A DNA stretch of 64,000 nt from Pseudonocardia cypriaca (GTDB taxonomy: Bacteria; Actinomycetota; Actinomycetes; Mycobacteriales; Pseudonocardiaceae): contig NZ_VFPH01000002.1 in the NCBI RefSeq assembly GCF_006717045.1, positions 1,736,001 through 1,800,000 on the forward strand. The letters run 5' to 3'. Of the stretch, positions 36,460-45,687 are shown piece by piece. Position 1 is the stretch's first letter; every line of letters begins with the position of its first letter. Position numbers and translations under genes: made by a program. Under the pieces are notes generated by a model, which saw only the letters and a program-made list of their open reading frames with translations, was not told the DNA's origin and did no database searches.

Positions 36460-37614
36460 GTGACGATCAACGAGGAGATCCGCCCCTTCCGCATCGACGT
36501 CCCGCAGACCGCGCTCGACGAGCTCGCCGCGAAGCTCGACTCCGCACGGTGGCCGGCCCCGCTGCCCGGCGACGACTGGGCCACCGGCGTGCCCACCACG
36601 TGGCTGCGGAAGCTGGCCGAGTACTGGCGCTCCGGCTACGACTGGCGCGCGGCCGAGCGGGAGCTCAACGCGTTCCCGCAGTTCACCACCACCATCGACG
36701 GGCAGAACATCCACTTCCTGCACGTGCGGTCGCCCGAGCCGGACGCGATGCCCCTGATCCTCACGCACGGCTGGCCCGGGTCGATCGTGGAGTTCCTGGA
36801 CGTGATCGGCCCGCTCACCGACCCGGCGGCGCACGGCGGCGACCCGGCCGACGCGTTCCACGTCGTGATCCCGGCGCTGCCCGGCTTCGGCTTCTCCGGT
36901 CCGGTGACGGATGCCGGCTGGACCCTGAACCGGATCGCACGCGCCTGGGTCGAGCTGATGGGGCGGCTGGGCTACGAGCGGTTCGCGGCACAGGGCGGGG
37001 ACATCGGCGCGGGCGTCTCCCCCGAGCTGGGCCGGGTCGCACCGGACCGGCTGATCGGCGTGCACGTCAACGGCGCAACGGCCCTGCCCCCGCTTCCCAT
37101 GCCCGACGAGGAGCGCGCCTCGCTCACCGGCGTCGAGCGCGACCGCGTCGCGCGGGTCGAGGCGTTCATGCAGGAGGAGTTCGGCTACATCGCGATCCAG
37201 TCGACCCGGCCCCAGACCGTCGGCTACGGGCTCGTCGACTCCCCGGTCGCGCTGCTGGCGTGGATGACGGACAAGTTCCGGGAGTGGACCCACCCGCGGC
37301 ACGTCCTGCCCGACGAGATCGTCGACCGGGACCGGCTGCTCACCAACGTGATGCTCTACTGGCTCACCGGCACCGCAGCCTCGGCCGCCTACGTGGGCTA
37401 CGCGCAGGAGGAGGGCTGGGGGCAGAAGACGAACTCCGGGGTGCCGACGGGGGTGATCGTCTTCGCCCACGACGTCGCCATCCGCAGGTACGTCGAGCGC
37501 GAGGCCACGATCGTGCACTGGACCGACGTCGACCGCGGCGGGCACTTCGCGGCCCTCGAGGAGCCGGAGCTGCTGGTCGCGGACGTCCGGGAGTTCTTCG
37601 CGACACTCCGTTGA
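36460..37614 (+). CDS. Epoxide hydrolase (alpha/beta fold, EHN domain)
   Basis: This 384-residue enzyme starts with the EHN lid domain (IRPFRIDVPQTALDELAAKL, DWRAAERELNAFPQF). It then has the HGWPGS oxyanion motif, the nucleophilic Asp in AAQGGDIGAG and the catalytic His in RGGHFAALEEPELL. It opens epoxides to diols. GTG 36460. It is probably regulated by the divergent WYL protein. Confidence 0.92.
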   Translation: MTINEEIRPFRIDVPQTALDELAAKLDSARWPAPLPGDDWATGVPTTWLRKLAEYWRSGYDWRAAERELNAFPQFTTTIDGQNIHFLHVRSPEPDAMPLILTHGWPGSIVEFLDVIGPLTDPAAHGGDPADAFHVVIPALPGFGFSGPVTDAGWTLNRIARAWVELMGRLGYERFAAQGGDIGAGVSPELGRVAPDRLIGVHVNGATALPPLPMPDEERASLTGVERDRVARVEAFMQEEFGYIAIQSTRPQTVGYGLVDSPVALLAWMTDKFREWTHPRHVLPDEIVDRDRLLTNVMLYWLTGTAASAAYVGYAQEEGWGQKTNSGVPTGVIVFAHDVAIRRYVEREATIVHWTDVDRGGHFAALEEPELLVADVREFFATLR

Positions 37615-37670
37615 CCCGCCCGGAACCGGTCATCCGTGAACGATCGGGACCGATCGGGTACCCCGCCACC

Positions 37671-37967
37671 GTGAGCGATCAGGACGAGAAAGTACTGGTA
37701 CCGGCGCTGGTCGGGCTGCAGGTGGGCGACGCGCACGAGCTCGCCTTCGAGGCGCGGGTCGTCGTGGTCGCCGCCGATCCCGACGAACCGCTCCCGGCCA
37801 CGGGCACCGTGATCGCACAGGCCCCCGGCGCAGGCACCCGGGTGGCTCCGGCCCATCCGGTCGCCATCGCCGTCGAGTCGGGAGGCGGCGGGGGCGGGGG
37901 TGGGCGCCGGCTGACCACGCCCGAACCGGGCCCCCGCGACCCGTCCGGGTCGAAGACGCCTGCCTGA
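37671..37967 (+). CDS. Small stand-alone PASTA-domain protein
   Basis: This 98-residue protein is one PASTA-like unit (VPALVGLQVGDAHELAF ... GTVIAQAPGAGTRV ... VAIAVE) followed by a poly-Gly run and a Pro/Ser tail. It has no kinase or penicillin-binding domain and no signal peptide, which is unusual for PASTA. GTG 37671 starts 56 bases after the epoxide hydrolase stop. Confidence 0.7.
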   Translation: MSDQDEKVLVPALVGLQVGDAHELAFEARVVVVAADPDEPLPATGTVIAQAPGAGTRVAPAHPVAIAVESGGGGGGGGRRLTTPEPGPRDPSGSKTPA

Positions 37968-38115
37968 CGGTCAGCCCCCCAGGTCCACCGGCACTCCGGC
38001 GTGGTCGCTGAGAGCGCGCGCACGGGTCTCCCCATGCTGTCGAGAACCGGCCGCCCCCGTTCGTAGTACGCGGTGGGAGGGCGCCGCAGGGGCGCCCGGG
38101 ATCGAGGAGCGGGTC

Positions 38116-38766
38116 GTGACTCCACGGATCGTGCCGCGCGCCGAGTGGCTGATCGCGCGCGAAGAGCTGCTGGCGAAGGAGAAGGCGGCCACCCGGGCCG
38201 GGGACGAGCTGGCGGCGCTGCGGCGGGCCCTTCCGGCCGTACCGGTGGAGCGGGAGTACGTCTTCGAGGGCCCCGACGGGACAGCGGGCCTGCTCGACCT
38301 GTTCGCGGGGCGCCGACAGCTCGTCGTCTACCACTTCATGTTCGGGCCGGACTGGGCCGAGGGCTGCCCGCACTGCTCGTACCTGGTGGACCACTTCACC
38401 CACCTGGAGCACCTGCACGCTCGGGACACCGCGCTGGTGGTCGTCTCCCGCGCGCCGTGGCACACGATCGCCCCGTTCCGGGAACGGATGGGCTGGACGT
38501 TCCCCTGGTACTCGACGGCGGGCAACGGCTTCGGTCAGGACTTCCGGTGCGACGGCGGCGACGACGAGTGGGGAGGCCTCGCGGTGTTCCTCCGCGACGG
38601 CGACCGCGTGCTGCACACGTACTCGACCACCGATCGCGGCCTCGACCGCCTGCACAACACCTACAACCTGCTCGACCTGACGCCGCTCGGCCGGCAGGAA
38701 CGCGCCGACCACCCGATGTCGTGGGTGCGCCACCATGATCGGTACGACCTCGGAGGTGGCGCGTGA
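38116..38766 (+). CDS. DUF899 thioredoxin-fold protein
   Basis: This 216-residue protein has VYHFMFGPDWAEGCPHCSYLVDHF, the DUF899 active-site-like CPHC, and PWHTIAPFRERMGWTFPWYST. These are thioredoxin-like proteins of unclear reaction. GTG 38116. It overlaps the DGPF gene by four bases (GTGA), so the two are one operon. Confidence 0.88.
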   Translation: MTPRIVPRAEWLIAREELLAKEKAATRAGDELAALRRALPAVPVEREYVFEGPDGTAGLLDLFAGRRQLVVYHFMFGPDWAEGCPHCSYLVDHFTHLEHLHARDTALVVVSRAPWHTIAPFRERMGWTFPWYSTAGNGFGQDFRCDGGDDEWGGLAVFLRDGDRVLHTYSTTDRGLDRLHNTYNLLDLTPLGRQERADHPMSWVRHHDRYDLGGGA

Positions 38767-39104
38767 AGTACCTGATGCTGCTCATGGACACCGAGACGGC
38801 CTCCCGGCTCGACCCGGCCGCCCGGGAGGCGTGGATGGCCGAGGTCAGGGCCTGGTACGACCGGGCCGAGGGGAACGGCGCGCTGGTCGACGCCGGCCAC
38901 GAGCTCACCGGCCCCGAGACGACGCGGACGATCCGCGCGGGGGGCGTGGTCGACGGCCCGTTCATGGAGACGAAGGAGGTGCTCGGCGGCTACTGCGTCA
39001 TCGAGGCCGGCACCATCGACGAGGCCGTTGCGTTCGCGAGCACCTGGCCGGGCATCGACCGCGGGTACATCACGGTGGAGATCCGGCCGGTAGTGCCGCA
39101 CTAG
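38763..39104 (+). CDS. DGPF/YCII-domain protein, partner of ECF42 (second module)
   Basis: This 113-residue protein has DGPFMETKEVLGGYCVIE. It is related to the first module's DGPF protein at 27818. It follows the DUF899 gene and converges on its sigma factor with a four-base overlap, unlike the first module, where sigma is downstream on the same strand. Confidence 0.9.
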   Translation: MKYLMLLMDTETASRLDPAAREAWMAEVRAWYDRAEGNGALVDAGHELTGPETTRTIRAGGVVDGPFMETKEVLGGYCVIEAGTIDEAVAFASTWPGIDRGYITVEIRPVVPH

Positions 39105-40312
39105 TCCGATCCGGCGCGAGCCGGTGTGGCTCCGCCGACCCGGCGGGTGAGCAGCTCGACCTCCGCCGGGTTGGCGGCCAGCGCGAGCGCGCGCTCGTTC
39201 GCGGCCCGCGCCTCGTCGCCGCGTCCGAGCGCGGCGAGCAGCTCGGCCCGGACCACGTGCAGGAGTCGGTAGCCGTCCAGCTGCGCGGCGAGGGCGTCGA
39301 CCTCGGCGAGCGCCGCGGCCGGGCCCGCGACGTACCGCGTGGCCACGGCCCGGTTGAGCCGGACGACGGGCGAGGGCGCCAGCTGGTCGAGCCGGTCGTA
39401 GAGCAGGCGGATCTGGCGCCAGTCGGTGCGCTCGTACGCCGGCGCATCGGCGTGCAGCGCGGCGATCGCGGCCTGCACCTGGTAGGGCCCGGGTGCGCGC
39501 CGAGCCATCGCCCGGTCGAGCAGGACCGTCGCATCGGCGACCAGGGCGCGGTCCCAGCGGCCGCGGTCCTGGTCGGCCAGCCGCACGAGCCGGGCCCATC
39601 CGTCGAACCGCGTGGCGGCGCGGGACTCGTGCAGCAGGAGCAGGGCCAGCAGCCCCATCACCTCCGGCTGCGTCGGCATCAGCCGGTGCAGCAGCCGGGC
39701 GAGCGACACGGCCTGCGCGGCGAGGTCGCGGCGGGCGGGCGTGCGGCCGGCACTGGCCAGGTAGCCCTCGTTGAACACCAGGTAGACGACCGCGAGCACC
39801 TCGTCGAGCCGCCCGCCGAGCTCGTCGGGGTCCGGCATTGCGACGGGCACGCGGCTGATCGCCCGGCGGGCCCTGGTGAGCCGCTGCGCCATCGTCGGCT
39901 CGGCGACCAGGTGGGCCGCGGCGATCTCGGCGGTCGTCAGGCCGCACACGGCGCGCAGCGTCAGCGCCACCTGGGACTCACGCGGGAGCGCCGGGTGGCA
40001 GCAGGCGAAGACCAGGCCGAGCAGCTCCTCGTCGGCCGCCTCCACCCCCGGCGGGTCGGGGGCGGACAGCAGCGCGAGCTTCGCCTCGCCGGCACGGGTC
40101 CGGCGCAGCCGGTCGATCGCCTTGCGCCGCGCGGTGGTGGCGAGCCAGCCGCCCGGGTTGGCCGGCACGCCGTCGACCGGCCAGTGCTCAAGTGCCTCCG
40201 CGAACGCGTCGTGCACCAGCTCCTCGGCGAGCCCGACGTCACCGATGCGAGCGGCGAGGGACGCGCGCAGCCGCACGGCCTCCTCCCGGTAGACCCGTTC
40301 GAGGTCCTGCAC
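39101..40312 (-). CDS. ECF42-type RNA polymerase sigma factor (second module)
   Basis: This 403-residue sigma has region 2 (GLAEELVHDAFAEALEHWP, WLATTARRKAIDRLRR), region 4 (ALTLRAVCGLTTAEIAAAHL, EPTMAQRLTRARRAI) and the C-terminal TPR-like extension (NEGYLAS, YQVQAAIAALHAD) of ECF42. It is diverged from the first module's sigma, so the two probably recognise different promoters. Confidence 0.92.
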   Translation of the reverse strand: MQDLERVYREEAVRLRASLAARIGDVGLAEELVHDAFAEALEHWPVDGVPANPGGWLATTARRKAIDRLRRTRAGEAKLALLSAPDPPGVEAADEELLGLVFACCHPALPRESQVALTLRAVCGLTTAEIAAAHLVAEPTMAQRLTRARRAISRVPVAMPDPDELGGRLDEVLAVVYLVFNEGYLASAGRTPARRDLAAQAVSLARLLHRLMPTQPEVMGLLALLLLHESRAATRFDGWARLVRLADQDRGRWDRALVADATVLLDRAMARRAPGPYQVQAAIAALHADAPAYERTDWRQIRLLYDRLDQLAPSPVVRLNRAVATRYVAGPAAALAEVDALAAQLDGYRLLHVVRAELLAALGRGDEARAANERALALAANPAEVELLTRRVGGATPARAGSD

Positions 40313-40446
40313 GTCCGGCAGCCTATGTGGCCCCCACTGTTAAAGTTGGGGACGTGGCAGGCGCAGGGGACGACGACATCTCCGGGTGATCCCGGACGAG
40401 TTCGCCCCTTCCCCCGTTCTCCCTCACCTCTCGTGAAGGCTGCCGC

Positions 40447-42063
40447 ATGTCCATCGTCTGTTCCCACCTCTCGTTCTCCTGGCCGGACGACACCCCGGTG
40501 TTCCAGGACCTCTCCTTCACCGTCGGCTCCGGCCGCACCGGTCTCGTCGCACCCAACGGCGCGGGGAAGAGCACGCTCCTCGAGCTGATCGCCGGGCAGC
40601 TGCGTCCCAGCACCGGCTCCGTCACCGTCGAAGGGGTGCTCGGGTACCTCCCGCAGGACCTGCCGTTCACCGCCGAGCTGACGGTCGCCGAGGTGCTCGG
40701 GGTCGCCCCGGTGCTCGCCGCGCTGCACGCCGTCGAGGCGGGCGACGCGAGCGAGGAGCACTTCACGACGATCGGCGCCGACTGGGACGTCGAGGAACGC
40801 ACCCGCGCCCAGCTCGACCGGCTCGGACTCGCCGACGTTGCCCTGGACCGGCGGCTCGGCACCCTCAGCGGGGGCCAGGTCGTCTCCCTCGGCCTGGCCG
40901 GTCAGCTGCTGAAGCGGCCCGATGTCCTGCTCCTCGACGAGCCGACCAACAACCTCGACCTCGACGCCCGCCGCAGGCTCTACGACGTGCTCGACGAGTG
41001 GAGCGGGTGCCTGCTCCTGGTCAGCCACGACCGGGCGCTGCTCGACCGGATGGACCGGATCGCCGAGCTCGACCGCGGCGACGTCCGCTTCTTCGGGGGT
41101 GGCTTCACCGCGTACACCGAGGCCGTGACCGCGGAGCAGGAGGCCGCGGAGCGGAGCGTGCGCAACGCCGAGCAGGAGGTCAAGCGGGAGAAGCGGGAGA
41201 GGCAGCAGGCCCGCGAGCGGGCCGCTCGCCGGGCGAGCACGGCCGCCCGGAACATCAAGGACGCCGGCCTGCCCAAGATCCTCGCGGGAGCGCGGCAGCG
41301 ACGGGCCCAGGAGTCGGCGGGCAAGGCCGACGGGACGCACGCCGCGCGGGTCGGGGCGGCCCGCGCCCGGCTGGACGAGGCGAGCCAGGCCCTGCGCGAC
41401 GACGAGAGGATCGTGCTGGAGCTGCCGGAGACCCTGGTGCCGGCCGGGCGCACCGTGTTCGCCGGCACGGGTATCCGGGTACGCGACCTGTTCGCGGGCG
41501 GCGGGATCGACCTCACCATCCGCGGTCCGGAGCGCATCGCGCTGACCGGCCCCAACGGCGCGGGGAAGTCCACGCTGCTGCGCGTGGTCCAGGGCGAGCT
41601 GCCACCGGACGGCGGCACGACCACCCGCCTGGACGGCCGGATCGCCTACCTGTCCCAGCGGCTGGACCTGCTTGACCCGGACCGCACGGTCGCGGAGAGC
41701 CTCGAGTCCGCCGCACCTGCGATGCCGCCCTCGCGGCGGATGCACCTGCTCGCGCGCTTCCTCTTCCGCGGCGCGCGCATCCACCTCCCGATCGGCGCCC
41801 TCTCGGGTGGTGAGCGGCTGCGCGCCACCCTGGCCTGCGTCCTGTTCGCGGAACCGGCGCCCCAGCTGCTGCTGCTGGACGAGCCGACGAACAACCTCGA
41901 TCTGGTCAGCGTCGGTCAGCTCGAGGCCGCGCTCGGCGCCTACGAGGGCGCGTTCGTGGTGGTGAGCCACGACGAACGCTTCCTCGCGGAGATCGGGGTG
42001 AACCGCTGGCTCCGGCTCGCGGACGGCAGCCTGCGCGAGACGGGGGCGCCGGAGGGCACCTGA
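40447..42063 (+). CDS. ABC-F ATPase (ribosome-associated or resistance type)
   Basis: This 538-residue protein has two ABC domains without membrane helices: Walker A APNGAGKSTLL and GPNGAGKSTLL, signatures LSGGQVVSLG and LSGGERLRATL, and Walker B VLLLDEPTNNLDL and LLLDEPTNNLDL. A Lys/Arg-rich linker (about 225-300) lies between. ABC-F proteins act on the ribosome; size and linker fit actinomycete resistance types, but target drugs cannot be read. ATG 40447. Confidence 0.95.
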   Translation: MSIVCSHLSFSWPDDTPVFQDLSFTVGSGRTGLVAPNGAGKSTLLELIAGQLRPSTGSVTVEGVLGYLPQDLPFTAELTVAEVLGVAPVLAALHAVEAGDASEEHFTTIGADWDVEERTRAQLDRLGLADVALDRRLGTLSGGQVVSLGLAGQLLKRPDVLLLDEPTNNLDLDARRRLYDVLDEWSGCLLLVSHDRALLDRMDRIAELDRGDVRFFGGGFTAYTEAVTAEQEAAERSVRNAEQEVKREKRERQQARERAARRASTAARNIKDAGLPKILAGARQRRAQESAGKADGTHAARVGAARARLDEASQALRDDERIVLELPETLVPAGRTVFAGTGIRVRDLFAGGGIDLTIRGPERIALTGPNGAGKSTLLRVVQGELPPDGGTTTRLDGRIAYLSQRLDLLDPDRTVAESLESAAPAMPPSRRMHLLARFLFRGARIHLPIGALSGGERLRATLACVLFAEPAPQLLLLDEPTNNLDLVSVGQLEAALGAYEGAFVVVSHDERFLAEIGVNRWLRLADGSLRETGAPEGT

Positions 42064-42065
42064 AC

Positions 42066-42098
42066 CGCGAGTCGCGGTCCGGGTGCGCGCGAGTCGCG
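42066..42098. repeat. Paired CGCGAGTCGCG repeat, copy 1
   Basis: Two copies of CGCGAGTCGCG at 42066-42076 and 42088-42098 start 22 bases apart in the short gap between convergent genes. The same pair at the same spacing recurs at 46792-46824. Confidence 0.75.
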
Positions 42099-42105
42099 GT
42101 CCGGC

Positions 42106-43053
42106 TCAGCAGGCTCGGCCCGCTGCCCCGACGGTCTCGGCCGTCCGGCGGTGCTCCGCGACCGCGCGCCGGACGTCCTCCTGCACCAGGTCGGCGTTCA
42201 TGGCGATGGCGGCGGCCGAGCCCATCCCGGCCGCCGTCACCACCTGGGCGCGCGGGTCCACGACGTTGCCCGCCGCCCACACGCCGGGCTCGCTCGTGCG
42301 ACCGGTGGGGTCGGTGCGGACGCGGCCGTCCTCTTCGGTCGCGCAGCCCAGCCCGGTCAGCAGATCGTCGCGCGGGACGAACCTCGGCCCGACGAACAGC
42401 ACCTCGCGCGGGACCACCTGCCCACCGGCCAGTTCCACCCCGCGCAGGGCGTCGCCCTCCACCGCGAGCCCGGTGACCTCGCCGTCGGCGATGTGCACCC
42501 CGCGCGCGAGGAGCTGTTCGCGGTCGTCGGCGGAGAGCTCGGTGCGGTGCGGGAAGAACACCACGTCCGCCGACCACTGCGGCAGCATCAGCCCGAGGTG
42601 CAGCGTGCCCAGCACGCCGATCGGACGGTCGCGCACCTCGTAGCCGTGGCAGTACGGGCAGTGCAGCACGTCGCGGGCCCACCGCTCGCGAAGGCCGGGG
42701 ACGTCCGGTAGCTCATCGCGCAGGCCGGTGGTCACGAGCACGCGGCGGGTGCGCAGCGTGCGGCCACCGGCCAGGTGCACCGCGAAGCCGTGGTCGATCC
42801 CGGTGACCCGGTCGGCGACGATCTCGCCGCCGTAGCCCGCCACCTCGGCCCGCCCCGCTTCCAGCAGCTGGGCCGGGGGCATCCCGTCCCGGGAGAGGAA
42901 GCCCTGCATGTGGGCGACCGGCGCGTTGCGGGGGTCTCCGGCGTCGACCACCGCCACCCGCCGCCGGGCTCGCACGAGTACCAGTGCCGCGTTCAGGCCC
43001 GCCGCCCCGCCACCGACCACCACCACGTCGAACTCGTCCATGTCCCGCAGCAT
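42106..43053 (-). CDS. Thioredoxin-reductase-like FAD/NAD(P) oxidoreductase
   Basis: This 315-residue flavoprotein has FDVVVVGGGAAGLNAALVL at the N-terminus and the redox-active CPYCHG (about residues 130-135), then GVWAAGNVVDPRAQVVTAAG near the C-terminus. It resembles thioredoxin reductases more than ferredoxin reductases. ATG 43041 is an alternative start. It is divergent from the cupin regulator. Confidence 0.88.
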   Translation of the reverse strand: MLRDMDEFDVVVVGGGAAGLNAALVLVRARRRVAVVDAGDPRNAPVAHMQGFLSRDGMPPAQLLEAGRAEVAGYGGEIVADRVTGIDHGFAVHLAGGRTLRTRRVLVTTGLRDELPDVPGLRERWARDVLHCPYCHGYEVRDRPIGVLGTLHLGLMLPQWSADVVFFPHRTELSADDREQLLARGVHIADGEVTGLAVEGDALRGVELAGGQVVPREVLFVGPRFVPRDDLLTGLGCATEEDGRVRTDPTGRTSEPGVWAAGNVVDPRAQVVTAAGMGSAAAIAMNADLVQEDVRRAVAEHRRTAETVGAAGRAC

Positions 43054-43119
43054 CCGCTCGCCGTACCGGGATCAGCAACGATCGTTGCCGTTTCCGGGAC
43101 AGCGGCGTTCGATGGCGCC

Positions 43120-43701
43120 GTGCAGGACACACCGATGATCAAGGGCGCCCTCGCCGAGGTCGGGCCCCGGGTGCGGCAGCTGCGGACCCAGCGCGACATC
43201 ACCCTGACCGCGCTCGCCGAGGCCACCGGCATCTCCAAGAGCACCCTCTCGCGGCTGGAGTCCGGCGGGCGGCGGCCGAGCCTCGAGCTGCTGCTGCCGA
43301 TCGCGGTGGCGTTGCAGGTGCCGGTCGACGAGCTGATCGGGACGCTGCGGGTCGCCGACCCGCGCGTCCAGACCAGCGCTCGCCGCGTGGACGGACGCAC
43401 CGTGCTCCCGCTGACCCGCCACCCGGGCCCGCTGCAGGCGTTCAAGATGACGATCCCGGTGACGCAGCAGGAGCCGCGGCTCGTGACGCACGACGGGTAC
43501 GAGTGGCTCTACGTGCTGTCCGGACACCTGCGGCTCCGGCTGGCCGACCACGACATCACGATGGGCCCGGGCGAGGTGGCCGAGTTCGACACGCGGCTGC
43601 CGCACTGGTTCGGCAGCGCGGGCCGGGGACCGGTCGAGATCCTCAGCCTGTTCGGCCGCCAGGGCGAGCGCATGCACGTCCGCGCCGGCCCCCGCCGCTG
43701 A
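43120..43701 (+). CDS. XRE-family regulator with C-terminal cupin
   Basis: This 193-residue regulator has an N-terminal HTH_3 (RQLRTQRDITLTALAEATGI, KSTLSRLESG) and a cupin domain (WLYVLSGHLRLRLADHD, PGEVAEFDTRLPHWFG). The divergent reductase is a likely target. GTG 43120; ATG 43135 is possible. Confidence 0.88.
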   Translation: MQDTPMIKGALAEVGPRVRQLRTQRDITLTALAEATGISKSTLSRLESGGRRPSLELLLPIAVALQVPVDELIGTLRVADPRVQTSARRVDGRTVLPLTRHPGPLQAFKMTIPVTQQEPRLVTHDGYEWLYVLSGHLRLRLADHDITMGPGEVAEFDTRLPHWFGSAGRGPVEILSLFGRQGERMHVRAGPRR

Positions 43702-43751
43702 ACGCCCGACCGCATCTCGACACGGTGCGCCGCGCGAAGGAGGCTTTCCCC

Positions 43752-44087
43752 ATGACGATCATCGTGCGGGCCGAGCTGCGGGTCCGGCCGGGGCGGGTCG
43801 AGGAGTTCCTCGTGGTCGCCCAGACGCTCGCCGCGGCCTCGGCGGACGAGCCGGGGACGCTGCGCTACTGCTGGTACACGAGCGCTGACCCGGCCGTCTT
43901 CGTCGTGCTCGAGGAGTACACCGGGCCCGGAGCGGCGGTGGAGCACAACGAGCGCTGTGCCGCACAGCTGGGTGAGGTGGCGGAGCTGGCCGACATGACG
44001 TCGGTGCACGTGCACGGTGATCTCGGACCGGAGATCGAGGCGTGGGTCAACGCCAACCCGGTGGCTCACGCGCATCCGCCGCTGTAG
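43752..44087 (+). CDS. Antibiotic biosynthesis monooxygenase (ABM) domain protein
   Basis: This 111-residue ABM-fold protein has VRAELRVRPGRVEEFLVVAQ and ADPAVFVVLEEYTG. Such dimers include quinol monooxygenases and haem-degrading enzymes; the exact role is unknown. ATG 43752 follows GAAGGAGG, 50 bases after the cupin regulator, so they may share a message. Confidence 0.85.
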   Translation: MTIIVRAELRVRPGRVEEFLVVAQTLAAASADEPGTLRYCWYTSADPAVFVVLEEYTGPGAAVEHNERCAAQLGEVAELADMTSVHVHGDLGPEIEAWVNANPVAHAHPPL

Positions 44088-44097
44088 TCGGTGCCGG

Positions 44098-45576
44098 TCA
44101 GTCCGGCCGGGGAGCGGCGGCGTCCACCGCGACCGTGGAGCGGCGCATCGGGCGAACGGCGAACACCATGTCGCGGGTGACGTCGCCGAACCGGGTGCTC
44201 AGCACGTCGACGAGGTAGTTCTGGTGCAGCACCCACGGCGCGGCCGTGCCCTGCTTCGGCAGCACGTCCGCCGCCCGTTGCACGTAGCCGGAGGTGAGGG
44301 CGAGCAGGGGGCGAGCGGCCACGTCACCGTCGAACTCGGGGGTGGCCGAGCGGTAGCCGTGCGCGTCCATGTGGGCGAGGAGGCGGCAGACGTAGCGCGC
44401 AGTCAGGTCGGAGCGCAGCGTCCACGAGGCGTTGACGTAGCCGATGCAGATGGCGAGGTTCGGCACCCCGGAGAGCAGGCAGCCGCGGTAGACGACCGTC
44501 CGCCCCGGATCGACGACCGTGCCGTCCACGGTGATCCGCATGCCGCCGGCGACCTGCAGCTGCAGCCCGGTTGCCGTGACGACGACGTCGGCCGGCAGCT
44601 CGCGCCCGGAGTCGAGGCGGATCCCAACGCTGGTGAAGGTGGCGATGGTGTCGGTGACGACCTCGGCGCGGCCCGACCGCATCGCGCGGAACATGTCGCC
44701 GTCCGGCACGACGCACAGGCGCTGGTCCCACGGCTGGTAGCGGGGCGTGAAGTCGCGGTCGATGACGCGGTGGTCGGGGATCTGACGCTCGAGCCCGGCG
44801 CGCAGCAGCCGCTTGGCCGCGCCGGGCGCGCGCCGTGCGAGCTCGTAGAAACCCGAGGTGACGAGCACGTTCTTCCAGCGGATCAGCCGGTGTGCCCACC
44901 GGGGCAGCCGGTCGACGAGCCGGTCGGTGCCGGGTAGCGCGACGACGTAGCTCGGCGAGCGCTGCAGCATGGTGACCTGCGCCCCCCGCTCCGCGAGCGC
45001 CGGCACCAGCGTGACGGCGGTGGCCCCGCTGCCGATCACGACCACCCGCTTGCCCGCGCAGTCGAGGTCCTCCGGCCAGTGCTGCGGGTGCACCACCGTG
45101 CCCCGGTACGCGTCGATCACTGGGAGGTCGGGGAGGTAGCCGCGGTCGTAGCGGTAGTAGCCAGTGCCCAGGAAGAGGAAGTCGCACGAGTACCGCTCCG
45201 TCGAGCCGTCCGCGACCTGGACCTCCACGATCCACCGCTGGTCCGGGCTCGACCACGCAGCGGCCGTGACCCGCCTGCCGAAGCGGATGCGCCGGTCGAT
45301 GCCGAACTCGGCCGCCGTCTCCTGCAGGTAGCGCCGGATCGACGCGCCGTCGGCGATCGCCGCGGCCGCCCGCCACGGGCGGAACGGGAACCCGAGCGTG
45401 AACATGTCGGAGTCCGAGCGGATCCCGGGGAAGCGGAAGAGGTCCCACGTGCCGCCGATCGCGTCGCGGGCCTCGAGGATCGCGTACGTGCGCTGCGGGT
45501 GTTCGGTCTGCAGCCGGTAGGCGGCGTCGATCCCGGAGATGCCGGCGCCGACGACGAGGACATCGAGGTGCTCCAC
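44098..45576 (-). CDS. Baeyer-Villiger-type flavin monooxygenase (EthA-like)
   Basis: This 492-residue flavoprotein has an FAD loop (VVGAGISGIDAAYRL), the Baeyer-Villiger fingerprint YRGTVVHPQHWP and an NADPH loop (VVIGSGATAVTLVPAL). EthA-type enzymes oxidise ketones and activate thioamide drugs; substrate is unknown here. ATG 45576. Its start is 58 bases from a 53 bp dispersed repeat. Confidence 0.9.
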   Translation of the reverse strand: MEHLDVLVVGAGISGIDAAYRLQTEHPQRTYAILEARDAIGGTWDLFRFPGIRSDSDMFTLGFPFRPWRAAAAIADGASIRRYLQETAAEFGIDRRIRFGRRVTAAAWSSPDQRWIVEVQVADGSTERYSCDFLFLGTGYYRYDRGYLPDLPVIDAYRGTVVHPQHWPEDLDCAGKRVVVIGSGATAVTLVPALAERGAQVTMLQRSPSYVVALPGTDRLVDRLPRWAHRLIRWKNVLVTSGFYELARRAPGAAKRLLRAGLERQIPDHRVIDRDFTPRYQPWDQRLCVVPDGDMFRAMRSGRAEVVTDTIATFTSVGIRLDSGRELPADVVVTATGLQLQVAGGMRITVDGTVVDPGRTVVYRGCLLSGVPNLAICIGYVNASWTLRSDLTARYVCRLLAHMDAHGYRSATPEFDGDVAARPLLALTSGYVQRAADVLPKQGTAAPWVLHQNYLVDVLSTRFGDVTRDMVFAVRPMRRSTVAVDAAAPRPD

Positions 45577-45634
45577 GGGCGTACCCCCTGACGATCAGCC
45601 TCCCGGCATCATGCCCGGCGGCGGGGTCTCACAT

Positions 45635-45687
45635 CCGACGAACGGCGCGCTCGTCGGTACCTATCCGACGAACGCGCCGTTCGTCGG
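45635..45687. repeat. 53 bp dispersed double-palindrome element, copy 2, at the oxidoreductase 3' end
   Basis: It matches 9947-9999 at 51 of 53 positions. Its TACCTAT spacer supplies the TAG stop of the flavin oxidase at 45661, and one palindromic half encodes that protein's last residues TNGAFVG. Confidence 0.9.
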
